A DNA stretch of 44,592 bases. Origin: an uncultured Chlamydiae bacterium. GTDB taxonomy: Bacteria > Chlamydiota > Chlamydiia > Chlamydiales > Parachlamydiaceae. Below the pieces are notes generated by a model. It was given only the letters and a program-made list of their open reading frames with translations, had not been told where the DNA came from and made no database searches. Made by a program: the position numbers and the translations under genes. The DNA lies in assembly GCA_950054535.1 (NCBI GenBank), contig CATLPS010000003.1:1-44592 (forward strand), in the 5' to 3' direction. This document shows, in pieces, positions 21,901-29,905 of the stretch; the first letter of the stretch is position 1; each line of letters begins with the position of its first letter.

Positions 21901-24192
21901 TTTTTGCATAGCATATTCAATTTGAGATTTTAATAATGACCCCAGAGCAGTATAGGCAAGATAGTCGCGAAAGTGCTCTTTATCCCACTTTTCCTCTTTT
22001 TTTTGGTAAAGTTTCATTTGGGTTTGAACCATTTGCATCAATTCAATCGCAAGGCGTGGTTCTTGCAATAAAGAACGTAGTAAAATAGGACCTTGAAAAA
22101 AATGATCTATTAAATTTGGCAATACGCTTTCATGTACTTTTCCATATAAATAGGAATATTTTTGATAAGTTAAAGGAGTGCGATTGATGAAAGCAATCGT
22201 CCGTGCAATACGGTCATAAGAGCTAAAAGACAAAAATCCTTTAGGGGACTCTTGGTAATTAGCAATATTTTGGTTTTGAGAGTGAAAAATACGTTCTTTA
22301 TGCGATTCATACTTACTGGATAAATATTTTTTGTCATTATATTCATTTTTATAAGAACGCCCTGCATATTGTAGGAGGTGAAATCCAAAACGACTAAGTA
22401 TTTTATAAAAAGGAAAAGGAGGAGAAGGTTCAAAATCAAATTTTGCAGATTCATATGCGCTTTTACATAACGCAAAAACAACAGAAGAGGAGTGCTTTTC
22501 AGTTGTTAGCAGCTCTACTACTTTTTTAGTGGTGGCATGCTCACTAAATTGTTTTAAAAAGCCAATAGGTTCTTCTTTAGAAAAAGAGGTGAAAATAGAG
22601 TGGCTATTAGGGATAACAAAAGCGACATTCTTATCTAGACTTGCTGCGTCATCGCGCGCTGGATCATAATCTTCTAGACCAAAAAAGGAAAGTAATTCTA
22701 GTACTCTTTCTTGAATTTGTACATGAGTAAATGTCCAATCCTTGGAAAAGGCAAATTGGGCAAATTGAGTCCTGGAAAAAAGCGCCTTATAGCCTTTCAT
22801 TTTTTGTTTTAATAAGGGATGGCGATACACTAATTTTGTGACAATGGCCTGGCAATAAAAATGTCCCACGCCACTTTTGCTCAGTAGACAACAAGAAAGC
22901 GCTTTTATCCAATTCTCTAACTGAGCCTCCTCAATCTTCTCCCAGAAAGTATCTTGTAGATTAGGAAAATCTAGGAGACTTTTACTTAGATTAGGAAAAT
23001 CTAGGAGACTTTTACTTTCTAGCCATTCTTTAATTTTTGGCAGAGAAGTCTCTTGCAAAATTTCTTCCTGCGTTGGTATTGGCTTTACTGGCCTGTTCGC
23101 TAATGGATCACCATTTTTAATGAATGAATTTTTATTTTCTGATGAAGTTTCAAAAAAATCAGGAAACTCTTTTGCAAATGCTGTATCAAAATCTATTTCT
23201 TTTGTTTCTTCTATAAAAGAGGGGCCCTGCTCAATGAGTTGCTGGTGCTCCTTAGCAATGGCTTTATGCTTAATAGATTTTAATTTAGCGGCAAAAGCGC
23301 TAAGCTCTTGCGCTAGTTTTTTAGTAGCTAAAGGCTGTGGGACACTCCACTTTTTCCAACTCTTTTCTAAACTCTTGGCCTGTTGTCTAATGCTTTGTTG
23401 AATGCGTTTGAGTTGACTGCGAATGGGATTATTTTCAAAATCTGTGATTGCTTCTTTTAATAACTGTTGACGATAAGCAATTTTGATCTGTTTATAAATT
23501 TTTTCATCGGCGCGTAATTGATAACGCAATACGCCAAATAAAGTCTTCACTAGCTTATCCGCTGCGCTATTAAAATTTTTAGGACTTTCAAAAGTGGTTT
23601 TGGATTTATCTAAAACCCCGCCTAAATAAGGCAAAAAAAGTTGATACCAATTGTGTTCCTCTTCTTCTAAACAAACAGTTTGCAGAAAGTTTTCTAAAAA
23701 ATTCAGATCACATAAGCGGTTGGCGGCAATATTTCGATAAACCAAAGTAGATTGGATTTTTTGTTCCCCATTTACAAGAATAGAAGGATGGTGAGAGGTG
23801 TAGCTACAGTTAATTGTTGTGATTTGATAGCGCTTATTTGAGGTGCGCTTGATGCCAATAGCAATATTTCCCTGTACTGCGGGCAGCCAAATTTCTTCTC
23901 CATTTTTTAATTTTGCTAAACTTTTATTCAGCTGCTGAGCAGCAACTTCGATAGTGTCTTTCTGTAAATACTCTTTCCAATCAATCATTGACTGTAAAGA
24001 AGATAGGTCAATAGAAGCATTTAATGTTTGATTCACTTTTGCAATTCTTTGCAAACACGCCACTTCTGCTGTTACATGTTCTTCTACTGGCGATTCTGTT
24101 TCTGGCAAATTTTTTAAAACTTCGCTATGCAATTTTGTGAAAGGACTATTTTGATTACTAAGATACAAATTATTAAAAGAAGATAAATTCAT
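15964..24192 (-). CDS. Giant SF2 DExH helicase/ATPase-like protein, possibly related to DUF3638-type proteins
   Basis: Uninterrupted 2742-aa ORF. Walker A GTGSGKS (19303-19323), DESH (18907-18918), SATP (18055-18066), QGVGRLR (17533-17553) in SF2 order; hydrophobic stretches near the C-terminus. Confidence 0.85.
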   Translation of the reverse strand: MNLSSFNNLYLSNQNSPFTKLHSEVLKNLPETESPVEEHVTAEVACLQRIAKVNQTLNASIDLSSLQSMIDWKEYLQKDTIEVAAQQLNKSLAKLKNGEEIWLPAVQGNIAIGIKRTSNKRYQITTINCSYTSHHPSILVNGEQKIQSTLVYRNIAANRLCDLNFLENFLQTVCLEEEEHNWYQLFLPYLGGVLDKSKTTFESPKNFNSAADKLVKTLFGVLRYQLRADEKIYKQIKIAYRQQLLKEAITDFENNPIRSQLKRIQQSIRQQAKSLEKSWKKWSVPQPLATKKLAQELSAFAAKLKSIKHKAIAKEHQQLIEQGPSFIEETKEIDFDTAFAKEFPDFFETSSENKNSFIKNGDPLANRPVKPIPTQEEILQETSLPKIKEWLESKSLLDFPNLSKSLLDFPNLQDTFWEKIEEAQLENWIKALSCCLLSKSGVGHFYCQAIVTKLVYRHPLLKQKMKGYKALFSRTQFAQFAFSKDWTFTHVQIQERVLELLSFFGLEDYDPARDDAASLDKNVAFVIPNSHSIFTSFSKEEPIGFLKQFSEHATTKKVVELLTTEKHSSSVVFALCKSAYESAKFDFEPSPPFPFYKILSRFGFHLLQYAGRSYKNEYNDKKYLSSKYESHKERIFHSQNQNIANYQESPKGFLSFSSYDRIARTIAFINRTPLTYQKYSYLYGKVHESVLPNLIDHFFQGPILLRSLLQEPRLAIELMQMVQTQMKLYQKKEEKWDKEHFRDYLAYTALGSLLKSQIEYAMQKVPHKYAAFLPQLNPLLIPYDQYLQDLLLTVDTYTDKKQILWHLKEICFAKTKENSNELSTHVNALLFEIFRLENFYCNKKLFSFWEENHPFKHEIMHQVFLHVSGIDTQDQKWQVNLQNSSAACGDYTLDLRNRVATYRSQYLCPHLPQAIQDELEQLEELQLNKNQYTTKRINGHCFEISTAKKSYLVDLKGSYPKVFCEIGGIKYELKQNNSGINGPKTLWSAVEAKTPHYLVQNKEGTSLFYLLKKDKNGNILTGYFSDSLQGTKKLTHLAYSPFGSFADLQSIVAWQNSHSLQSVDTLYIAKQLAFHLQNEKWYSSSHRGFFLTDATTWKQRLGVDHVIVLENANHEQKVLLRIGDMAALDHSLDPVVTPNKQTSWGYCAFDVVVDTEVRLRAESAKEQLVLIEQLFLKKRYSQAAYYLNQLNFIKGMDDHSVAILSKLLDAADDHPDAILLKLRFALQLSKNLLFYQHTPWKELYKLITSELYTSYLQQIGSIHLAPLSQEEEKEVLRLIKEKTPQSISKGLFLNGKKNRVSSLPAPLPPLTYAAILLESRQIFDFSNLSKNSSLSAGSLDQIDLTSDDHFAEVYQVARYGNKQQRKMLRTKLLLTDPATQDPFRYSLLKCLLAFPYLFPLLIFPRAVQKGEGVANAAFNGLSYLMRLPAYTFFSLYHLFQSATKQTTNYDFAASSLPKSLQEMLALELPTRPSLILEQCLPLPINLFEKAKEISWEEILKELNKAPKDQLMLLKKLGGKIKKVSKEEALTLFLQGDLETYKQQNPFLTNAEIASIDAKIAHLLAHASPGAAHQRHYDLTSSKECVRAFLVFEYRSGLFLRPGQVESLTNIWKEDYQAEIVTKQGTGSGKSKVQFPLLQHLCQLVHGAINIWPKPLFPTNRDDIQRQVAQNFMQKAEAFSFDREVPRDVETIQGMNRILYRAVKERRQLSTTAEDMQSVELSFIELLYDMTQGTVEASPELFQAFQKMMHLLKGLKHLVDESHIVQNAKKELNFSIGLPVSESGELVLFLAEIFACLISLEGEKILHLKANEQHLVCEEEIKKAGHLLAKKMAAHLQVSLDRFDEFYAYILQEETTAPTWIEERGDRDKFALLRATACHLIENCFKKRAVGTNYGCKNPEILAGYAIPYESNNTPIKGSEYDITWETLLKTFHTYVHHQLDKQQGLELLKLLRKKAETEALSMGISIEATEEYKFLESILPQNGDSLFDIQPNSPTLQALCQNDRFILRYVCYLVAPHIKKYTKKIRSTVQNLRSQFDGMVTMSATPINPHLYAPSPLFQDDPNQSDSKVEHRIRKTCQTKNSIHLIDQQTPQKMLSDLLTLMQKGRIQGKDFRMLIDSGALLKGLSNLSVARKMLKSLGSPIEGILFFNEKEELVVLERNQPYPLPFHRSLLKPEQLCTYCDHKHIYGADTQQTSEAIGLCTLDRQTTYEEMIQGVGRLRKVMEGQKPEFVLSRAFNSVLNHSKTEVVSIDQLIEEAKINSQSEAEERLYRSLKQLMHNEIRQKIIQKLSTASSLSKALSLFKKSQALLIDELDASVWQMYGGASQSIDRQTALLNYKKKCITLVQNLPILTSKEKNHLISILKSYHQKILDCKFTTPIREGTDTAEAHSEVRKEIQKEVLLEKQVQSKHPRKKFLPRNPAAWPTSLNFYQDNWIKVDGVTKSIFHRMLDAAELKIEAVYRLGNKLIQPIKQLAAPEGEDIALLYLIKKIAVTAYFVAIPSLILRAFPLFTIGTVTVLAAGHITAQGFLRLKKYYYGNFFVSFYETDKILAKDGRKAIREASSFFAQGKNEKLLVTSNFMPMKDKSFFLPFGSEQKKAFKLLMVKENGQWVGIIGDQTTDLTAWQQQLPKQEAESQKVKRQVFIYDLELANITLDGLNTTQVEELKNDKSFQKIILRAKLLNGDTKYSADQFALLREWITNKKQATSFINFMKEILVQHPDKYAEFLGSPLEKFLTRIINAA
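22958..23017. repeat. Perfect 2 x 30-bp in-frame tandem duplication
   Basis: agattaggaaaatctaggagacttttactt at 22958-22987 and 22988-23017; encodes SKSLLDFPNL twice. Confidence 0.97.
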
Positions 24193-24777
24193 ATAGCCTT
24201 ATTTGATTATTTTATTTTTTAAATAAACAATAATTTTATACCAAAAAAAAATATAAAATCAATATTAATAAAAAAAATTATATTTTTTTGTTAAGAATAA
24301 TTAATTAAAATTTTTATAGAATTACAAAGTAAGAAATTGCAGAGGGAAAAAAGGCAGGAGCATCTGTCTGCAAATTGCTAAATGATTCATGACAATGGAT
24401 AAAGTATGAAAATTTGGGCGAAATAAAATTGATTTGTCTAAAGTAAGTCATCTTGTTTTTTAAAAAATTGTCGATTGCGACTTAAATGGAGCTAGCGCTT
24501 ATTTTCCTATGGATCTTCTTGGTAAAATACCAAATTCTTTTTGAGTTAAATTCTTTATCAATCAATGGATTGCAAATAGTTATTCCATTTTTAATTTTTT
24601 AAAAAATAAAATTGAAAAATTGTACTCTACAACATTGCTAATCCCTCAAATCGCTCTTCCTCTTTTTTTATTTAAAAAAGATCTTATTTAAAAGACTATT
24701 AAATATTAATTAATTAAATATATTTGTTACATATAATACTATTTAATAAATTTTTTATTTAAAAAAAAGGAGATAAA

Positions 24778-25326
24778 ATGTGTATTAGTTTATTTTTTTG
24801 TCCGCTTAATAAAACTAACTCGATAGCTATTTGTAGCGAGCATAGTCCAAAAGATCTTTCATTAATAGATACACAAATTGAAAACAGTCAAAATAGTATG
24901 AAAAATAGTGAGAATAAACTTTCTACAGTAAACAAATCCCGCAATATTGCTTGGAAAATTTTTAAAGCCATAGCTGCTATTAGCGCTATTGTTTTAGTAA
25001 GTTGTCTAGCTCTTCCAGCAGCTGGTTTAATCACTCTTTCCACAGCAGTCATCGCTCTTCAAGTTACTCTATGTGTAAATATTTTTGGAGGCTTTGTACC
25101 AGAATGGTTTTTAAATACAAAAAAAGACCTATTAGAGTGTAGTATCGCTGACAATAACAAAAAAGTAGAGCTACTACAGAACCTTAAAAAGGAACTAAAT
25201 AATCCATTAAGTCCCTTTAAAAAAGAGCTTTTAGGTGATGAGGAAATTAAAAGTTTTAAAGTAACGACTTTAATAACAAAATATAAAGAGTATACAAAGA
25301 ATAGAAATAATAACGACGTTACATAA
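24778..25326 (+). CDS. Putative Inc-like protein, paralog of 15123..15704
   Basis: 182 aa; RBS AAGGAG; two adjacent hydrophobic helices; KDLSLIDTQI and LNNPLSPFKKELLGDE shared with 15123..15704. Confidence 0.75.
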   Translation: MCISLFFCPLNKTNSIAICSEHSPKDLSLIDTQIENSQNSMKNSENKLSTVNKSRNIAWKIFKAIAAISAIVLVSCLALPAAGLITLSTAVIALQVTLCVNIFGGFVPEWFLNTKKDLLECSIADNNKKVELLQNLKKELNNPLSPFKKELLGDEEIKSFKVTTLITKYKEYTKNRNNNDVT

Positions 25327-25525
25327 TATTGTAGTAGAGCAAAGCTTTTATTTAAAAAGAGCAAGCATCGCTATTTTAATGAGTAAAAATATCATACAAA
25401 ACGGTTTTCTTTATCGCGCTTAGAAAGGTAATTACTTTTTAAGTGATTTATGGAAGGCCGTTTTAACAATAAGTATCTTTTAAAAAAAGTAAAATAAGTT
25501 TGCGATAAAAAGAATGGATTTCACT

Positions 25526-25573
25526 AAAAAAAAAGAGAAAAACAGCTAGAGTATTCTCTATTCTACAACTAGC
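25526..25573 (-). terminator. Possible terminator of the M18 aminopeptidase gene
   Basis: Imperfect hairpin GCTAG (25545-25549)...CTAGC (25569-25573) followed on the - strand by T-rich sequence. Confidence 0.45.
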
Positions 25574-25601
25574 GCGTATCATTTCTGTATAGATACAGTT
25601 T

Positions 25602-26921
25602 TTAAGGTGAAATCTCTGGCCAAGGTTCTATTTTCATTAGCTGGCAAAGCAGAGCAAAAAGCCACTGCTGATCTTGGCAAGCAAGAATTTCGCGGCAACT
25701 ATGCATGGAGAGCTGCGCACAGCCAATATCGACAGTTTGCATTCCCGTAGCGCTAGCGTGAATAGGGCCGATTGTACTACCAGAAGGAATATCATTTCGA
25801 CTAACAAACTTTTGGATAGGAACTTGAGCTTTTTGCGCCGCTTCATAAATAGGTAAAGCAGAGCAGAGATTAGTCGCATATCTTTGTGAGGCGCTATATT
25901 TGATTACTACCCCTTCTCCTAATAGCGGACGATGTTGAAGATCATGTTTTTCAAGGTAATTGGGATGCAAAGCATGAGCAAGATCAACAGAGATGCAAGT
26001 AGAGCGAGGAAAGACGCAGGACCTCTCTTCTTCCTCCATTTTCAGCCCATTTGCAATGCGCTTAAAGGTTTCTTCAAAAAAAGGAGAGGCTGCGCCCTGA
26101 GGAGTGTTGGAGCCGATCTCTTCGTGATCCCAAAAAAGAGCCATTTTTAAATCGTTTTGCAGAGGCTCTTTTTGCTTTAAAAGAGCGCATAAAATAGCAT
26201 GCACACTCGCCAAACTATCAATGCGATAAGAGGCAAGGAGCTCTTTTTTATAGCCAATAAAACTGGCCTTTTCCATCGGAACTAAAAAAAGCTCAAAGTC
26301 GATCAATTGCGAAAAATCAGTCACTTTTTCTTTTATAAGAGTTTTTAGATAGGTCGCATGAGAGCTAAAAACTTTTTGCAGCGAAGCTAAGCTATTGAGA
26401 TGGTTTTGTTTGTTGAGTTGCAGCCCCTTTTCGTTTATTTCTCTATCTAGATGAATAGCGAGTTGTGGAATGATCATGGGATGATTGTCTAGCTGCAATA
26501 ATTGCTGACAAATTTTGTGATCGAAGTTTTTATAAATCACTTTTCCGGCTAACTTTAAATCGCGATTCAACCAAGAGGAGAGCAGGGGAGATCCATATGT
26601 CTCTACTCCCATGCTGATCATAGGATCATTGTAAATTTCTGGTGAGGGCTTGAGCTTCAAAGCGGGACTATCGGTATGAGAGGCAAAAAGCCGTACTCGT
26701 TTCATAGCGCAAGTAGGTGTGATGAAAATTGCAATGGAAGAGTCATGATGGACGACAAAATAACCTTTCCCAGGTTCAATGGACCAGCGCTCTTTGCTAG
26801 ACAGCTCTTTAAATTGATATTTTTTTAATAGAGCAACGATTGACTCTACAGCATGCCAAGAGGTGGGGCTACTGTCTAAAAACTCTTTAAAAAGATCAAG
26901 TGAATAATCTAAACGATGCAT
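25602..26921 (-). CDS. apeB: M18 family aminopeptidase (aspartyl aminopeptidase-like)
   Basis: FASHTDSPALKLKPSPEIYNDPMISMGVETYGSPLLSSWLNRDLKLAGKV, FWDHEEIGSNTPQGAASPF, CISVDLAHALHPNY. Start set to ATG at 26921 rather than the upstream TTG. Confidence 0.93.
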   Translation of the reverse strand: MHRLDYSLDLFKEFLDSSPTSWHAVESIVALLKKYQFKELSSKERWSIEPGKGYFVVHHDSSIAIFITPTCAMKRVRLFASHTDSPALKLKPSPEIYNDPMISMGVETYGSPLLSSWLNRDLKLAGKVIYKNFDHKICQQLLQLDNHPMIIPQLAIHLDREINEKGLQLNKQNHLNSLASLQKVFSSHATYLKTLIKEKVTDFSQLIDFELFLVPMEKASFIGYKKELLASYRIDSLASVHAILCALLKQKEPLQNDLKMALFWDHEEIGSNTPQGAASPFFEETFKRIANGLKMEEEERSCVFPRSTCISVDLAHALHPNYLEKHDLQHRPLLGEGVVIKYSASQRYATNLCSALPIYEAAQKAQVPIQKFVSRNDIPSGSTIGPIHASATGMQTVDIGCAQLSMHSCREILACQDQQWLFALLCQLMKIEPWPEISP

Positions 26922-26950
26922 AAAAATCAAAAATTAAAAAAAATAGAAAC

Positions 26951-26990
26951 AAAAAAAGCCGGGAAAAAGCTATTAAGCTTTTTTCCCAGC
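26951..26990 (-). terminator. Rho-independent terminator of the MOMP-like gene
   Basis: Near-perfect stem GCCGGGAAAAAGCT / AGCTTTTTTCCCAGC with a T7 tract on the - strand. Confidence 0.88.
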
Positions 26991-27022
26991 TTTTCATCGA
27001 TTAAATCATCGATAAAGTTAAA

Positions 27023-27961
27023 TTAGAATTGTTTTCCTAACTCAACATTAATAGCATATGAGTTCCAGTTAGCTTTGCGCTTGCCTTTTAGACCGCTGTC
27101 GATGCTGCTGTCATCAGAGCTTGCATCAGCAAACCATCTTTGGTTCTTGCTTCCTGTAAAGTCAGAGTACTTGAAGTAAAGACCAACTGTCCATTGATCG
27201 TTGATTTCTTTATCTGCACCAACATTTACAACCCAGCCGTCCATGTTTGAATGAGTGCTGAATCTGTCATTGATGCTGTTATCAACACTTCTTCTTGTCT
27301 TAAGACGTCCAAAGTGGTACTCCACTGCACCAAAGAAGTTCCAAGAGTCATTACATGCACGGTAGTTCATGTCAACTCCTACAAAAGGACCGTACCAACG
27401 TGTTAGAAGAGAACGTTTGCAGCAGCTTGTTTCAGCAGAGCTGCAATTGTCTGGATTGAAAGCAAAGTTGTCGTAACCGCAAAATGTTTGAGAGTTAAAA
27501 GCATAACCGACAACTGGAGCTACTACTGTTGTGTAATCACAGAAATAGAAAGGATAGCCTACTGCTGCGTTAATGTCGTAAACATATCTGTCATCGATTA
27601 AGTTTTTATGTTTTTGCTCGTCTACTCTTTCAAAGCCGTTGCTGTAGTCGTCGAAAACTCTTTGACGTAAAGAAGCTTTTCTTTCTACTTCGCCATCTAA
27701 AACCCAACCAAATGTAGCTTCTGCACGGCCATAAAAATTGCAGCCAAGAGTTGTCTTAGCATTGACGCCAATTTGGAAAATATCTACATTCTTAAACTCT
27801 GCTTTTTCTTTAAACAGCGGGTTGCGGCGAGGCACTTTATTGTCAAATGATAGCATGTCATTGCGATAGCCGATAAGTCCATTTACATCGCCCATAGCAG
27901 CAGTTAAGCAGGATGTAGTTCCTACTAAACATGTCATTAAGAAGGTAATCCACTTTTGCAT
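27023..27961 (-). CDS. MOMP-like outer membrane beta-barrel protein
   Basis: Signal peptide MQKWITFLMTCLVGTTSCLTAA; Cys-containing; alternating amphipathic strands; C-terminal aromatic ...YAINVELGKQF. Start set to ATG 27961 (after AGGA) instead of TTG 27976. Confidence 0.82.
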   Translation of the reverse strand: MQKWITFLMTCLVGTTSCLTAAMGDVNGLIGYRNDMLSFDNKVPRRNPLFKEKAEFKNVDIFQIGVNAKTTLGCNFYGRAEATFGWVLDGEVERKASLRQRVFDDYSNGFERVDEQKHKNLIDDRYVYDINAAVGYPFYFCDYTTVVAPVVGYAFNSQTFCGYDNFAFNPDNCSSAETSCCKRSLLTRWYGPFVGVDMNYRACNDSWNFFGAVEYHFGRLKTRRSVDNSINDRFSTHSNMDGWVVNVGADKEINDQWTVGLYFKYSDFTGSKNQRWFADASSDDSSIDSGLKGKRKANWNSYAINVELGKQF

Positions 27962-28451
27962 ATTTTTTCCTTTCAACGTTGAAGTTTGTCTTTAATTTAA
28001 ACACTTTATTTTAAGTTTCCCTAAGAAAAATCAGTGATTTTCTTTTATAGTGACTCTTTTATTTGCTTGGCTTTAAGTGCTTCATTGTCTCTTTGCCGGT
28101 TTTAGTAGACTCACTTCTTATCTACCACTGGTTTTTTTGCGTTTAGGGCTGCAAACCTTTTGTCCGACCTTTAAGCTTAGCGCAAAGCAGTCAAGCAAGA
28201 GTAGGAAACTAAATCTTGCGTAATTCGTGGTTAATATCAACCATCTTTTTATTATCTGTCAAAGGTTTTTTTCCTGTAAAAATCGAGTTGGCGCAAGTGT
28301 TTAATATTAAACAACTTAAAACAATATACAAATTTATTGAAATGAGGCGTGAAATAGATCTCAAAAGCTTGAGAAGGGATAAATATCAAAAAAAGAAAGT
28401 TTTGATGGAGGTAAACTGGATTGAAAGAGTAGGAAAATAAACTAATAACAA

Positions 28452-28479
28452 CCCCACTTAAAAACAGGTTTAAGAGGGG
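28452..28479 (-). terminator. Likely terminator of serS
   Basis: CCCCACTTAAA/TTTAAGAGGGG hairpin (one mismatch) 24 bp beyond the serS stop; weak U-tract. Confidence 0.5.
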
Positions 28480-28502
28480 CGAGAATTTAAAGCTAAATTT
28501 AG

Positions 28503-29774
28503 TTAGCAAATGCGCTCTAAACCATCTAAATAGGGCCTAAGTACCTCAGGGATTACTATGGAGCCATCTTCTTGTTGATTGTTTTCTAATAAAGCTACCA
28601 TGAGGCGAGAGGTCGCCAGTCCCGATCCGTTGAGTGTATGTACAAACTCAAGTTTGCCTTCACTATCCTTATAGCGAATCATTGACCTTCTGGCTTGATA
28701 ATCTGTACAGTTTGAAATGGAAGAGACTTCATAGTAGCGGTTTTGTCCGGGAAGCCAAACCTCAATATCTACTGTTTTAGCTGCTCCAAAAGAGATATCT
28801 CCTGTTACAAGCTGCATATTACGATAGTGGAGGTTAAGCCCTTGTAGTACTTTTTCGGCGCTCTCTACCATCATGTCAAATATTTGTTCGCTTTCCTGTG
28901 GTTTGGTAAAGCAAAACATCTCTATTTTATTAAACTGATGCATGCGGATAAGTCCACGCTCTTGTGCTCCTGCCGCTCCTGCCTCTCTGCGAAAGCAAGG
29001 AGTGTAGGCAGTATATTTTAGCGGAAGCTCTTCTAAAGGGATTATTTCATTTGCGTAGATACCGTTAAGCGGGATTTCTGCAGTAGGGATCAAATAGAGA
29101 TGGTAATCATCATCTTTAATCTTAAAAAGCTGATTTTCAAATTTAGGCAGCTGCCCTGAACCATACATAGTCTCTTGGCGCACTAAAAGCGGCATCATCC
29201 ATTGAGTAAAACCGTTTTTAACTTGAGAGGCGATCATATATTGAATTAATGCCCACTCCAAACGGGCGCCTAGGTTGCGATAAACAGGCCAGCCGCTTCC
29301 TGAAAGCTTTGCGCCGCGCTTAAAGTCAAAAAGCTGCAGTTTTTCATTCAGCTCCACATGATTTTTAAATGGAAAATGAAAAGTGGGCGGAGAGTTAAAT
29401 GTTTTTATTAATACGTTATCTTTAGGGTCTTGTGACACCTTAATGTCGCTCATAGGTAAATTTGGCAGGGTGGAAAGCTCTTCTTGGAAAGTTTCTTCTA
29501 AGGGCTTAAGTTTTTGCTCGATCACTTCAATCTGCTGGCTTAGCTCGTAACTATCTGAAAAAAGCTGCTCTGTTTTTTCGCCTTTGCGTTTCAGCTCTCC
29601 TATTTTTTGAGAAAACTCATTTTTTTTTGCCTTTAGCTGTTCTACTTCTGTTTTATATTCGCGAATCTGTTGATCAAGCTGACAAAGAGAAGAGAGGTCA
29701 ATCGATGGATCTTTTGTTTTTAGCCTAGCTTCAACTTCAGCACGATTTTTTCGAATTTGACGGATATCAAGCAT
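28503..29774 (-). CDS. serS: Seryl-tRNA synthetase
   Basis: 423 aa; MLDIRQIRKNRAEVEARLKTKD, TPCFRREAGAAGAQERGLIRMHQFNKIEMF, SSISNCTDYQARRSMIRYK, NGSGLATSRLMVALLENNQQEDGSI. Confidence 0.99.
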   Translation of the reverse strand: MLDIRQIRKNRAEVEARLKTKDPSIDLSSLCQLDQQIREYKTEVEQLKAKKNEFSQKIGELKRKGEKTEQLFSDSYELSQQIEVIEQKLKPLEETFQEELSTLPNLPMSDIKVSQDPKDNVLIKTFNSPPTFHFPFKNHVELNEKLQLFDFKRGAKLSGSGWPVYRNLGARLEWALIQYMIASQVKNGFTQWMMPLLVRQETMYGSGQLPKFENQLFKIKDDDYHLYLIPTAEIPLNGIYANEIIPLEELPLKYTAYTPCFRREAGAAGAQERGLIRMHQFNKIEMFCFTKPQESEQIFDMMVESAEKVLQGLNLHYRNMQLVTGDISFGAAKTVDIEVWLPGQNRYYEVSSISNCTDYQARRSMIRYKDSEGKLEFVHTLNGSGLATSRLMVALLENNQQEDGSIVIPEVLRPYLDGLERIC

Positions 29775-29905
29775 AAAAATCCTTTAAAGGTAGAGGTAAA
29801 GAGAAGATTTCACGATTGAAATTATATAGCAGCACCAGTTAATTTTGGATACTTTTTATCTTTATCCTTAATAATTTTAGCTCTTTTTGCTTAGGTGGTT
29901 TTTTT

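Noticed and set aside
22170-22481. 103-aa - strand ORF inside the giant gene
   Set aside because: Alternative frame of an intact long ORF with no RBS support; not evidence of a frameshift.
24290-24770. Possible degraded coding remnant (IVDCDLNGASAYFPMDLLGKIPNSF*VKFFINQWIANSYSIFNFL...)
   Set aside because: AT-rich DNA gives such readings by chance; interrupted by stops and no family recognised.
25637-25879. ORFs on both strands inside the M18 aminopeptidase gene
   Set aside because: Alternative frames of a well-supported gene.
28216-28509. 74-aa (+) and 85-aa (-) ORFs upstream of the MOMP-like gene
   Set aside because: Overlap each other and the likely serS terminator, with a TTG-type start and low complexity; not supported as coding.
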